NCBI GenBank assembly: GCA_945992055.1
Contig: CAMFVG010000108.1
Location: forward strand, 1 to 37,102
Length of the DNA: 37,102 nt
Direction: 5' to 3'
Source: an uncultured Clostridia bacterium
Lineage (GTDB): Bacteria > Bacillota > Clostridia > Lachnospirales > Lachnospiraceae
Part shown: positions 23,555 to 34,728 of the stretch, piece after piece
How positions within the stretch are numbered: the stretch's first letter is position 1
Layout of the letters: each line of letters opens with the position of its first letter
Position numbers and translations under genes: made by a program
Notes under the pieces: generated by a model
Database searches by the model: none
The model's input: only the letters and a program-made list of their open reading frames with translations
What the model was told of the DNA's origin: nothing

Positions 23555-23716
23555 ATTTTCGATGGTGTTTTCTCGTGTTCTTAACGTATTTAGTGGGTTT
23601 TCGCACCCCAAAGTGGGGGCTTTTATTCATATTATTTATTTTATTTGAAAATTTTTACCTCATTTGAGCCCCCAGTGGAGTATATCTTATTTTCCCTGAC
23701 GCACATATATGTCGTT

Positions 23717-24184
23717 CTACTCGTATTCAACCGACATGCTTCCATCATCTTGGATAACACGATAATACCCTCCACCGATAGGTACACAAACATTCCACCC
23801 GACAATAGCAAAAAGTTGTGATTGAGGATTAGGACTTAATTCCAAATGGCTTTGTTTAACCATTCTGAAACAAAACCTGTTCAAAACATATAATCCGGCC
23901 AATGATGTAAACACATTTTTAAGATTACCCTGTTTGTAATTTTCATCTTTTAGTCGTTGATGCTTTACTTTGTTATATGCCTTCCACCAAAACGGATTGT
24001 TTCCTTCTGCCCAACCATCAAACGGAAGATACTCTTTCCTATTAAGTTGAAACGAAATCTGTGTAGCCGTCAAATCATTGTATGCACATAACACTTCAGC
24101 GTATTGATCCATATTACTTGCAGAAAGTGTAACAAAGCTAATTAAGTTTGTATGGTTAGATGGAAATGAAACAGAAGATGACAA
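23717..24184 (-). CDS. Hypothetical HEPN-like protein, probably truncated at the N-terminus
   Basis: A frame of up to 155 codons has no good start. It opens with TTG at 24184 with a weak upstream site; the first ATG is near 24112. The reading stays open about 15 codons further up to a TGA, and no ATG occurs there. The segment DGWAEGNNPFWWKAYNKVKHQRLKDENYKQGNLKNVFTSLAGLYVLNRF resembles the YN.VKH.R...N...AN..N...ALAGL.VL helical block of some HEPN-type proteins of defence and abortive-infection loci. That assignment is tentative. The missing 5' end suggests a remnant of a larger gene. Confidence 0.5.
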   Translation of the reverse strand: MSSSVSFPSNHTNLISFVTLSASNMDQYAEVLCAYNDLTATQISFQLNRKEYLPFDGWAEGNNPFWWKAYNKVKHQRLKDENYKQGNLKNVFTSLAGLYVLNRFCFRMVKQSHLELSPNPQSQLFAIVGWNVCVPIGGGYYRVIQDDGSMSVEYE

Positions 24185-24582
24185 GAAAAAACTCGCTTCG
24201 TTAGAAAAAAAGGAAATATGGTTTTCTCACATTTCAACGGATAATAATTCTTGTATCTGTGCTCTCCATTCAGTTCACACCTCTCTCCCACAAAACGTTT
24301 GCTCTGTCTTGGAAAGGAAAGGGAAATCACCTTTTCAAGTTTCTGCCGGGAGTTCCGTTGCATAATTATATGCCCCGGCAAACGCTGACCTTAAAGCTAT
24401 ATTTCTATTTTTGATTTCACTGATATGTAGCTTGTACGAGCATTATATCGAACACACATTCGATTTGCAAGTGTTTATTGAAAATTTTTAGCGTAAATTT
24501 TTAGAAAATTTTCCTAACTTTTATACTTAAACCAAACTTAAAAAACATGTGAAGATTTTGTGAAATATAATCTTCATCCACC
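24185..24582. other. Intergenic region upstream of the carAB promoter
   Basis: No convincing gene was found. A minus-strand frame at 24142-24381 overlaps the HEPN-like gene and has no recognisable protein pattern. The stretch from about 24410 to 24580 is AT-rich and holds no clear hairpin or conserved site. Confidence 0.5.
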
Positions 24583-24611
24583 TTGACTATGTGGTTTAAA
24601 AATGGTAAGAT
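24583..24611 (+). promoter_or_regulatory. Promoter of carAB
   Basis: TTGACT, a 17-base spacer and TAAGAT. The expected transcription start is about 24618, only about 8 bases before a terminator hairpin and 72 bases before the carA ATG. Confidence 0.65.
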
Positions 24612-24625
24612 ACATTGCGAACAAA

Positions 24626-24657
24626 GGCGTTCAAGTTTATTCTTGGACGCCTTTTTT
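24626..24657 (+). terminator. Attenuator-like terminator in the carAB leader
   Basis: A 10-bp stem GGCGTTCAAG/CTTGGACGCC (one G-U pair) with a 6-base loop is followed by TTTTTT. It lies between the promoter and the carA ribosome binding site. No plus-strand gene precedes it, and the minus-strand reading lacks a good T run, so it is best explained as a conditional terminator controlling carAB. Confidence 0.75.
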
Positions 24658-24689
24658 GTGTGTAAAACCATAAGACGAGGTGACATTTT

Positions 24690-25790
24690 ATGAAACAAAA
24701 GATTTATCTCCAATTAGAAGACGGTAGCATATATGAAGGTTATTCCTTTGGTGCCCCACTTTTACATCATGTAATTGCCGAGGTCGTATTTACAACGGCT
24801 ATGACTGGCTATGTTGAAACTCTCACTGACCCAAGTTATTACGGACAGATGGTTGTGCAAACATTCCCACTTATTGGTAACTATGGTGTGAACACTTCCG
24901 ATTTCGAAAGTAGAAAAATTTATATGAGTGCATATATCGTTCACGAATATTGTCCTACACCTTCTAACTTTAGAAGTCAATTTGACTTGGATTTTTTCCT
25001 GAAGCAAAACAATATTCCGGGAATATATGGCATTGATACACGTGCACTTACAAAAAAAATACGATCCAAAGGTGTTATGGTCGGTTGTTTGTCTACTTCT
25101 TTACCGGCACATATGGAAAGTAGTGTCCTCACAAAGTGGACAATAAAAGATGCTGTCAAAAACGTTTCATGTACTGCTACGAAGCAACATAATGTAAGTT
25201 TACCCAAGTTTCACGTTGTGTTATGGGATTTTGGTGCCAAAGAAAATATTCTCCGCTCATTATTGCGTCTTGATTGCGACGTAACCGTTGTTCCTTCCAG
25301 TACAACTTCTGAAGAAACATTGGCACTGAAGCCTGATGGAATTATGTTAAGCAATGGACCTGGAAATCCCAAAGATAACTCTTCTATTATAAGAGAACTA
25401 AGAAAACTGTGTTCATCTAACATTCCTATTTTCGGTATTTGCCTAGGGCATCAGCTTCTGGCTCTTGCCAATGATGGTGATACGGAAAAATTGAAATATG
25501 GACATCGTGGTGCCAATCAGCCTGTAAAAGAGGTGTCATCCGGAAGGACTTATATTACTAGCCAAAATCATGGATATACCGTCAGAACTGATGCATTGCC
25601 ACTCGATTCTACTGTTTCCTATATTAATGTAAATGATGGAACCTGCGAGGGATTAACTTATCATTCATTCCCGGGATTTTCGGTTCAGTTTCATCCTGAG
25701 GCTTGTGGTGGGCCACACGACACCGCGTTTTTATTTCAACAATTTATAGACCTTATGGAAGGAGGCAAAAAGCATGCCACTGAATCCTAA
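24690..25790 (+). CDS. carA: Carbamoyl-phosphate synthase small (glutaminase) subunit
   Basis: This 366-residue protein has the CarA N-terminal domain (LQLEDGSIYEGYSFGA, FTTAMTGYVETLTDPSYYGQ) and a class I glutamine amidotransferase domain from about 175. The catalytic residues are C251 (FGICLGHQLLALA), H335 and E337 (VQFHPEA), with SNGPGNP near 221-227. It releases ammonia from glutamine and passes it to CarB for carbamoyl phosphate synthesis, feeding pyrimidine and arginine synthesis. The start follows ACGAGGTGACATTTT. Its 3' end overlaps carB by 17 bases. The leader carries an attenuator-like hairpin. No other pyr or arg genes are adjacent. Confidence 0.95.
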   Translation: MKQKIYLQLEDGSIYEGYSFGAPLLHHVIAEVVFTTAMTGYVETLTDPSYYGQMVVQTFPLIGNYGVNTSDFESRKIYMSAYIVHEYCPTPSNFRSQFDLDFFLKQNNIPGIYGIDTRALTKKIRSKGVMVGCLSTSLPAHMESSVLTKWTIKDAVKNVSCTATKQHNVSLPKFHVVLWDFGAKENILRSLLRLDCDVTVVPSSTTSEETLALKPDGIMLSNGPGNPKDNSSIIRELRKLCSSNIPIFGICLGHQLLALANDGDTEKLKYGHRGANQPVKEVSSGRTYITSQNHGYTVRTDALPLDSTVSYINVNDGTCEGLTYHSFPGFSVQFHPEACGGPHDTAFLFQQFIDLMEGGKKHATES

Positions 25791-28700
25791 TATCAAAAAA
25801 GTACTTGTAATTGGTTCCGGTCCAATCGTAATTGGACAAGCTGCTGAGTTTGACTATGCCGGTACACAGGCTTGCCTTGCTCTCAAGGAAGAAGGACTAG
25901 AGGTTGTTCTTGTCAATTCCAATCCCGCTACGATTATGACCGACTCTGCAATTGCAGACCATGTATATATCGAACCTCTCACTCTGGACTATTTGAAAAT
26001 GATTATTCAAAAAGAAAAACCGGATAGCATTCTCTCCACCTTGGGTGGACAAACAGGCCTGACCCTCTCTATGCAGTTAGCAAAGGAGGGCTTTTTAAAA
26101 AAATACGGCATCCAATTGCTCGGCGCAAATCCAACAACCATAGACAGAGCCGAGGATAGACAACTTTTTAAAGAAACTATGGATAGCATCAACCAGCCGA
26201 TTATTCCATCTATCGTGACACAGACTTTAGAGGATTCCCTGCGATTTGCCAAACAAGTCGGCTACCCGGTAATTATTCGTCCAGCTTTTACGCTGGGCGG
26301 TTCCGGTGGTGGTATCGCAGACTCTGAGGAAGAACTTCGAAAAATTGCATCTTCCGGTTTGCGTCAATCCCCAATTCATCAAATTTTAGTAGAAAAATGC
26401 ATTTCTGGTTGGAAGGAAATTGAATTCGAAGTTATGCGCGATGGTGTAGGAAATGTCATCACCATCTGTTCCATGGAAAATTTTGACCCGGTCGGCGTCC
26501 ATACCGGAGACTCTATCGTAATTGCGCCTGCCGTTACCTTGGCTGACAAAGAATATCAGATGCTCCGTTCCGCTGCGCTGAAAATTATCAGTGCCATGGA
26601 AATCGAAGGTGGATGTAATGTACAGTTTGCCTTAAATCCGGACAGTTTTGAATACGCTGTTATTGAGGTAAATCCTCGTGTATCCCGTTCCTCCGCATTA
26701 GCCAGCAAAGCAACCGGATACCCAATTGCGCGAGTGGCCGCAAAAATTGCATTGGGCTATCGCATGGATGAAATTCAGAATGAAGTCACAGGCAAAACAC
26801 CTTCATGCTTTGAGCCGGCACTTGATTATGTTGTGATCAAGTTTCCGAAATGGCCGTTTGATAAATTCGTCTATGCCAGTCGGAAATTAGGAACTCAGAT
26901 GAAAGCCACCGGCGAAGTCATGGCAATTGGAAGAAACTTTGAGCAAGCACTTTTAAAAGCCATTCGTGGTGCAGAGATCTCTCATGATTATTTGGATGAT
27001 AAGAATATGAAGGAATTATCTTCCCACGAATTGGTTTGTAAAATATATGAGCAAGATGATGAGCGAATCTTCGCCATCTACGAAGCGTTGCGTCGTGGTA
27101 TTTCCGTGGATGAATTACATTCCATGACCATGATTGATAAATGGTTCCTACACAAACTTCTTCACCTATGCAATTTAGAGAGAAGGTTGACTACCGAAGA
27201 AATAACAGATGAGTTTGTTGATTCTTTAAAATTTTACGGTTTTAGCGATAAAACAATTTGCCGTATCGGAGGCATAAAGGAAGTAGTTAGAAAACCATAC
27301 AGTTACAAGATGGTTGATACCTGTGCCGCAGAATTCAGTGCAATGACACCTTACTTCTATTCTACTTACGGTGAGGAGGATGAGGCTCTTGACTATGTCA
27401 CTGAGAATGCGCACAAGAAGCCGGTTGTCATGGTATTTGGTTCCGGACCAATCCGTATTGGACAGGGAATTGAATTTGATTATGCTTCTGTACACTGCGT
27501 ATTCTCTTTGAAAAAGGCCGGATACGAAGTAGTAATTGTGAACAACAATCCCGAAACCGTTTCTACTGATTTTAATACTGCTGACCGATTATATTTCGAA
27601 CCGTTAACACCGGAGGATGTGAAAGATATTATTGATATTGAAAAACCGGTTGGAACAGTCGTTGCATTTGGAGGACAGACCGCAATTAAACTGACTAACT
27701 GGCTTTCAGAAAACAACATTCCGATTCTGGGAACACCTGCGGACAGTATTGATGCTGCCGAGGACAGAGGACGTTTTGAAAATCTTTTACAAGATTTGAA
27801 TATCAAACAGCCAAAAGGGACTACGGTTCAAACAGAGGCAGAGGCATTAGTTGCCGCAAACAAACTTGGTTACCCGGTACTCCTTCGCCCTTCCTATGTA
27901 TTGGGCGGTCAAAACATGATTATTGCATTTTCTGATGCAGATGTCAGCGAATATATGAAAATCATTCTTTCTCATATGAGTAATAACATTGTTCTGATTG
28001 ATAAATATATGATGGGAACAGAACTGGAAGTAGATGCAATCTGCGACGGCGAGGATGTATTGCTCCCGGGCATTATGGAGCATATTGACCGTGCAGGTAT
28101 TCATTCCGGAGATTCCATTGCTGTTTATCCTGCTTGGAACCTGACAGATGCGCAGACAGATAAAATCGTTGATTATTCAACTAAGCTAGCCCTTTCATTG
28201 CAAACAAAAGGCCTCATTAATATTCAATATGTAATAAGTGGTGGAGAAATATATGTCATCGAAGTAAACCCTCGTTCTTCAAGAACCGTACCTTATTTAA
28301 GCAAGGTTACCGGTGTTCCAATGATTGATATCGCCACACGCATTATGCTAGGAGAAACATTACAAAGTATGGGCTACAAATCCGGATTATATCCGAACGC
28401 TCCACACACCGCAATTAAAGTTCCGGTGTTCTCTTTCGAGAAATTAGCAGGACTTGATACCACTTTAGGACCGGAAATGAAATCTACCGGTGAAGTACTT
28501 GGTATCGCTCCTACTCTGAACGAAGCTTTATATAAGGGATTGTTAGGTGCGGGATATCATTTTGAAACAAGCGGAGGTGTTTTCATCACAGTTCGAGACA
28601 CGGATAAACAAGAGGTCATTCAGATTGCAAAGGATTTTTCAGATTTGGGCTTCCATCTTTATGCAACAGAAGGAACTACCAATGTCTTACGAGCAAAGGG

Positions 28701-28965
28701 TCTTTCCGTTACAATGGTTCACAAGATAAATGAATCCGAGCAGAACACAATTGCTTTGTTGGAAAGTGGAAAGGTAAACTATATTATCTCCACTTCAGCC
28801 AAAGGCCGTTCGCCACGTCGAGACAGTGTGAAACTCCGTCGCAAGAGTGTAGAACTTGGTATTCCATGTATTACCAGCCTTGATGCTGCAAAAGCATTGG
28901 CTAAGATTTTGGCTATGGATTACAAGCCGGAGAAGACAAGTTTGATAGATATATGTACGTTATAG
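25774..28965 (+). CDS. carB: Carbamoyl-phosphate synthase large subunit
   Basis: This 1,063-residue protein is full length. The two homologous ATP-grasp halves begin at KKVLVIGSGPIVIGQAAEFDYAGTQAC (about residue 8) and KPVVMVFGSGPIRIGQGIEFDYASVHC (about 548). ATP-grasp cores include RPAFTLGGSGGGIA and RPSYVLGGQNMIIA, with metal-ligand patterns EVNPRVSRSSALASKATGYPIA and EVNPRSSRTVPYLSKVTGVPMI. The last 130 residues are the MGS-like allosteric domain (FITVRDTDKQEVIQIAKDF, ATEGTTNVLR, STSAKGRSPRRD). It makes carbamoyl phosphate from bicarbonate, ammonia and two ATP. AAGGAGGCAAAAAGC precedes the ATG inside carA. A bidirectional hairpin follows the stop. Confidence 0.97.
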   Translation: MPLNPNIKKVLVIGSGPIVIGQAAEFDYAGTQACLALKEEGLEVVLVNSNPATIMTDSAIADHVYIEPLTLDYLKMIIQKEKPDSILSTLGGQTGLTLSMQLAKEGFLKKYGIQLLGANPTTIDRAEDRQLFKETMDSINQPIIPSIVTQTLEDSLRFAKQVGYPVIIRPAFTLGGSGGGIADSEEELRKIASSGLRQSPIHQILVEKCISGWKEIEFEVMRDGVGNVITICSMENFDPVGVHTGDSIVIAPAVTLADKEYQMLRSAALKIISAMEIEGGCNVQFALNPDSFEYAVIEVNPRVSRSSALASKATGYPIARVAAKIALGYRMDEIQNEVTGKTPSCFEPALDYVVIKFPKWPFDKFVYASRKLGTQMKATGEVMAIGRNFEQALLKAIRGAEISHDYLDDKNMKELSSHELVCKIYEQDDERIFAIYEALRRGISVDELHSMTMIDKWFLHKLLHLCNLERRLTTEEITDEFVDSLKFYGFSDKTICRIGGIKEVVRKPYSYKMVDTCAAEFSAMTPYFYSTYGEEDEALDYVTENAHKKPVVMVFGSGPIRIGQGIEFDYASVHCVFSLKKAGYEVVIVNNNPETVSTDFNTADRLYFEPLTPEDVKDIIDIEKPVGTVVAFGGQTAIKLTNWLSENNIPILGTPADSIDAAEDRGRFENLLQDLNIKQPKGTTVQTEAEALVAANKLGYPVLLRPSYVLGGQNMIIAFSDADVSEYMKIILSHMSNNIVLIDKYMMGTELEVDAICDGEDVLLPGIMEHIDRAGIHSGDSIAVYPAWNLTDAQTDKIVDYSTKLALSLQTKGLINIQYVISGGEIYVIEVNPRSSRTVPYLSKVTGVPMIDIATRIMLGETLQSMGYKSGLYPNAPHTAIKVPVFSFEKLAGLDTTLGPEMKSTGEVLGIAPTLNEALYKGLLGAGYHFETSGGVFITVRDTDKQEVIQIAKDFSDLGFHLYATEGTTNVLRAKGLSVTMVHKINESEQNTIALLESGKVNYIISTSAKGRSPRRDSVKLRRKSVELGIPCITSLDAAKALAKILAMDYKPEKTSLIDICTL

Positions 28966-28968
28966 TAA

Positions 28969-29028
28969 AAAACTCTTATGGTCGTGATGCGCCGCCTATC
29001 AAGGGAACATCATAACCATAAGAGTTTT
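28969..29028. terminator. Terminator downstream of carB
   Basis: A perfect 14-bp inverted repeat (AAAACTCTTATGGT at 28969-28982 with 29015-29028) encloses a 32-base spacer and ends in T-rich sequence on both strands. It begins right after the carB stop. Confidence 0.75.
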
Positions 29029-29182
29029 CTATAAGCTTGCAGTATCACTACTTTTACCGAAAACACCTTATCTTTATCAATCAGTTTGCAAAGACGTGTA
29101 AAATGTTTTTCGTTGATGGTTTTACCATAGTAACTATATTAGGACTAATATTACGAGACAATTCCTCTAAATCAATATGTAT

Positions 29183-29305
29183 CTAATTTTCTTTGCCTCC
29201 CTCATTTTTCTCGTTTCCGCGTTTAGACTCTTTATTGATTTTATTTAATGCAACTGATTCAAAACACAACATAGCCCTCAAGACCTTGTTCGAGCACCGT
29301 TTCTT
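29183..29305 (-). pseudogene. Coding-like fragment of an unknown gene
   Basis: A minus-strand frame of about 40 codons without a proper beginning ends LNKINKESKRGNEKNEGGKEN and TAG. Its charged, protein-like tail looks like the C-terminus of a lost gene; the family is not recognised. Its open frame starts directly at the edge of the 36-bp repeat (29309), which suggests a recombination junction there. Confidence 0.35.
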
Positions 29306-29308
29306 TTA

Positions 29309-29344
29309 GTTGAACGATGCACCATTTTTGGCGGGTCATTCAAC
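29309..29344 (+). repeat. 36-bp repeat, copy 1
   Basis: This is an exact copy of 37066-37101 in the same orientation, with six-base inverted ends GTTGAA and TTCAAC. Homology stops abruptly on both sides. It lies in the carB-atpC gap between two coding-like fragments. Confidence 0.93.
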
Positions 29345-29357
29345 CGAAGTGAGGGTA

Positions 29358-29482
29358 TTATAGGTTTGCAATACAATTCACCTGCGCATTCTCCTCTATC
29401 ACCAGATCCTTAATCTGATACACTCGTGTCCACTCCTTTGTTTCATCATTCCGCTGCACTTCCGATTGGTATTGATATCTCC

Positions 29483-29486
<4 letters not shown>
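29358..29486 (-). pseudogene. C-terminal fragment of an unknown gene downstream of atpC
   Basis: A minus-strand frame of about 42 codons runs from the end of atpC to TAA at 29358-29360. It reads like protein (NDETKEWTRVYQIKDLVIEE, then NAQVNCIANL) but has no ATG start. AGGGAG at the beginning would fit an RBS, but the codons after it are ATA TCA. It may be the remainder of a gene once cotranscribed with the ATP synthase operon. The family is not recognised. It ends 13 bases before the 36-bp repeat. Confidence 0.4.
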
Positions 29487-32209
<2,723 letters not shown>

Positions 32210-33985
32210 TTATTTCCACCTACTTTTGAATATCTCTGCTGCCTCCAAAATTTTACTCTTTAATTCTTCTGACAAATCTTTGGTCTGCTCAATTTCCTTC
32301 ACAATATCTGCGTGCTCCTCTTCGAAATATGACAAAATTGCTTTCTGGTACTCTTTTATATGCACCTTTTCCACAGCGAGAAACTCTTTTTGTGAAGCCA
32401 AAAATAGCGTGATTACCTGCTCATGTAAACTCATCGGATGGCACAAAGGCTGTTTCAATAGTTCCATCAAACTATTTCCATAGGCCAACTGCTCTTTCGT
32501 CGCATCATCCAAATCGGATGCAAACTGCGTAAACACTTCCATTTCTCTAAACTGCGCCAAATCAATTCGAATACTTCCGGCAGCTTTTTTCATTGCTTTT
32601 GTCTGCGCTGCGCCACCAACTCTGGAAACCGAAAGACCTACATTCACCGCTGGACGCATACCTGAGAAGAACAGGTCACTTTCCAAAAAGATCTGACCAT
32701 CTGTAATAGAGATTACATTTGTCGGTATGTAAGCAGACACATCTCCTGCCTGTGTTTCAATAATAGGAAGTGCCGTAATGGAACCCCCGCCGTTTTCTTC
32801 ATTCAATCTGCTAGAACGTTCCAGCAGTCTGGAATGAAGATAGAAAACATCCCCCGGATACGCCTCACGTCCAGGAGAACGTTCCAAAAGTAATGACAAA
32901 GCACGATATGCCACTGCATGTTTTGACAAATCATCATAAACAATCAAAACATCTTTGCCTTGATACATAAAGTATTCTGCCATCGCTGTACCTGCATAAG
33001 GGGCAATGTATTGTAAGGATGCCGGTTCACTTGCTGTTGCGGAAACAACCACAGTGTAGTCCATAGCATCCATCTTCTTCAAGGTATTCACCTGCTTTGC
33101 GACTGTAGATGCTTTCTGTCCAATAGCCACATAAATACAGATGACATCTTTTCCTTTCTGATTCAAGATGGTGTCAATCGCAATCGACGTCTTTCCAGTC
33201 TGTCTGTCACCAATAATTAATTCACGCTGGCCTCTTCCAATCGGGAACATAGCATCAATTGCCAAAATTCCCGTTTCCATCGGAACGCTGACCGACTTTC
33301 TTTCCACAATTCCTGGAGCCTTCTGCTCAATAGGCCGATAATCGGAAGCCTTAATTTCCCCCTGGCCGTCAATCGGTGCGCCAAGCGCGTCGATCACACG
33401 TCCAAGATATTCTTCGCCAACAGGAATACCTGCTCTCTTTCCGGTACGGACCACACGGGTTCCTTCTTTGATTCCGCCTTCCCGTCCAAAAAGAATGCAA
33501 CCAATTTCATCCTTTCGAATGTCCTGCACCATTCCTTTCACGCCAGTGTCAAACAATAGGATTTCGCCATATTCTGCGTGACTGACTCCATCAATATTGG
33601 CAATTCCATCTCCCACAAAGTTTACAAAACCGATTTCGTGTCCCTCTATCTTTGCATCGAAATTGTCAATTTCTTCTTTCAAAATCGTAATAATCTCTTT
33701 GCTGTCATGCTCTTTTTTTACGGCATTTGTCAATTTTTCTTCCAACTGCCTTACTTTTTCCTTTGTGCTCCAGTCGAACTCATCTGTCCCTACCTGAAGC
33801 TTAAATCCACCGCCTAACGACGTATCCTGTTCCTCTACAATCCTTACGCTTTCAGCACGATACGTTTTCTTGAGAAATCTTTGAATTCCCTCCAGTTGTT
33901 CTGGTGTAGGTGCTGTCACATAAGTAAGTACAGCATCCAGACAATCTATCGATTTTGGTGTACCCTTAATTTCTGTCTGTTTCAC
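32210..33985 (-). CDS. atpA: ATP synthase subunit alpha with N-terminal delta-like domain (delta-alpha fusion)
   Basis: The protein has about 591 residues from GTG 33983-33985, placed behind AGGTGAG; a GTG at 33994 is possible. True alpha starts near residue 95 ([19 protein letters not shown]) and is complete, with P-loop GDRQTGKTS near 259-267. The first 95 residues are absent from ordinary alpha subunits. They match the C-terminal domain of delta/[24 protein letters not shown], then [36 protein letters not shown]. This corresponds to the delta pattern S/TA.PL...Q...........V.....D.SL.GG..+.VGD...D.S....L..L. No separate atpH exists between atpF and atpA, where it normally lies. Fusion is therefore the likely explanation. 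The atpF stop overlaps this start. Confidence 0.9.
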   Translation of the reverse strand: MKQTEIKGTPKSIDCLDAVLTYVTAPTPEQLEGIQRFLKKTYRAESVRIVEEQDTSLGGGFKLQVGTDEFDWSTKEKVRQLEEKLTNAVKKEHDSKEIITILKEEIDNFDAKIEGHEIGFVNFVGDGIANIDGVSHAEYGEILLFDTGVKGMVQDIRKDEIGCILFGREGGIKEGTRVVRTGKRAGIPVGEEYLGRVIDALGAPIDGQGEIKASDYRPIEQKAPGIVERKSVSVPMETGILAIDAMFPIGRGQRELIIGDRQTGKTSIAIDTILNQKGKDVICIYVAIGQKASTVAKQVNTLKKMDAMDYTVVVSATASEPASLQYIAPYAGTAMAEYFMYQGKDVLIVYDDLSKHAVAYRALSLLLERSPGREAYPGDVFYLHSRLLERSSRLNEENGGGSITALPIIETQAGDVSAYIPTNVISITDGQIFLESDLFFSGMRPAVNVGLSVSRVGGAAQTKAMKKAAGSIRIDLAQFREMEVFTQFASDLDDATKEQLAYGNSLMELLKQPLCHPMSLHEQVITLFLASQKEFLAVEKVHIKEYQKAILSYFEEEHADIVKEIEQTKDLSEELKSKILEAAEIFKSRWK

Positions 33986-34469
33986 TCTTCTCACCTGCTT
34001 TTTTCAGAAATTCCTCGTAAATCACATAATCTTTTTTCTCATCAGATGCCTGAGATACAATTTTTGAGGCTGCTGCAACTGCCAGTTTTGCAATTTCAGA
34101 TTCTGCATCTTTGATTGCTTTTTCTTTTTCATCAAGACTGACTTTTTTTGCATCTTCAATCATCTGATTTGCTTTCTCATCTGCTTCTGCTAAAATTTTA
34201 TCGTATTCTATTCCTGCCTGCACTTTTGCTTCTTTCAGGATGCTTTCCTGCTGCGCTTTTGCATCTGCCAGACAGCCTTCATATTCTTCTTTTAACTGCT
34301 TTACCTCTTCTTGAGATGCCTGTGCCTGAGCAAACTGACTGTCAATCAACTCCTGACGTTTTGCAATAATATTCAGCACTGGCTTATATAAAAATTTTTT
34401 CATTAATGCTAAAAGAACTAACAAATTTACTACGATAAACAGCAAATTCCATGGACTAACATTCAGCAT
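33966..34469 (-). CDS. atpF: ATP synthase F0 subunit b
   Basis: This 167-residue protein has an N-terminal membrane helix ([30 protein letters not shown]) followed by a long charged coiled coil rich in Ala, Glu and Lys, as in b subunits. It forms the peripheral stalk, whose top is normally held by delta. In this operon delta seems reduced to a domain fused to alpha, so the end of b (about 150-167, [20 protein letters not shown]) may contact that domain. Its length is normal, and it is not fused to delta as in mycobacteria. It overlaps atpA by 20 bases. Confidence 0.95.
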   Translation of the reverse strand: MLNVSPWNLLFIVVNLLVLLALMKKFLYKPVLNIIAKRQELIDSQFAQAQASQEEVKQLKEEYEGCLADAKAQQESILKEAKVQAGIEYDKILAEADEKANQMIEDAKKVSLDEKEKAIKDAESEIAKLAVAAASKIVSQASDEKKDYVIYEEFLKKAGEKSETDRN

Positions 34470-34488
34470 TTTCTCTACCTTCCTTCTC

Positions 34489-34713
34489 CTATTTCAAAAA
34501 GATAATAATCAAAAGTGCAATTACAAAACCATAGATGGCGGTTGCCTCCGCCAAAGCACAACCAAGCATCAAGACTTTTGTAATTTTACCTTCCGCCTCT
34601 GGCTGTCTTGCGATTGCCTCTGCTGCTTTTGAAGTAGCTAATCCAATACCAATACCTGCTCCTATACCTGTTAATACTGCAATACCTGCACCAATTGCTA
34701 ATAATGTTGACAT
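34489..34713 (-). CDS. atpE: ATP synthase F0 subunit c
   Basis: This 74-residue two-helix proteolipid starts at the ATG behind AAAGGGTGATTATT; a GTG three codons upstream overlaps the RBS. The polar loop ARQPEAEGK is present. The ion-binding carboxylate is the glutamate in [10 protein letters not shown]. Aligned by eye to the sodium-type c subunit of Ilyobacter, E65, T67 and Y70 equivalents are present. The helix-1 glutamine is replaced by isoleucine (GIGIGLATS), and S66 by alanine. Proton coupling is therefore more likely, with part of a sodium-site signature retained. Confidence 0.95.
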   Translation of the reverse strand: MSTLLAIGAGIAVLTGIGAGIGIGLATSKAAEAIARQPEAEGKITKVLMLGCALAEATAIYGFVIALLIIIFLK

Positions 34714-34728
34714 AATAATCACCCTTTC

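Larger units (their letters stand above)
23150..23716. other. Gene-poor patchwork between two regulators
   Basis: No intact gene is supported here. From left to right it holds AT-rich sequence without signals (to about 23320), a hairpin at 23321-23350 (CCGCAACCCTTGA with TCAAGGATTGCGG), short GC-rich stem-loops near 23376-23408 (GCGAC/GTCGC, GGGC-TTC-GCCC), the terminator and 3' tail of a tuf gene (23421-23554), a small hairpin at 23603-23620, and an inverted pair TGGGGGCT/AGCCCCCA at 23614-23621 and 23667-23674. The mix of unrelated pieces suggests recombination debris. Confidence 0.6.

Noticed and set aside
24142..24381. 79-codon minus-strand frame upstream of the HEPN-like gene
   Set aside because: It overlaps the better frame, has an irregular composition, no ribosome binding site and no recognisable motif.
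24626..24657. The hairpin before carA as terminator of a minus-strand gene
   Set aside because: Minus-strand genes here begin to the left of it and transcribe away; on the minus strand it also lacks a good T run.
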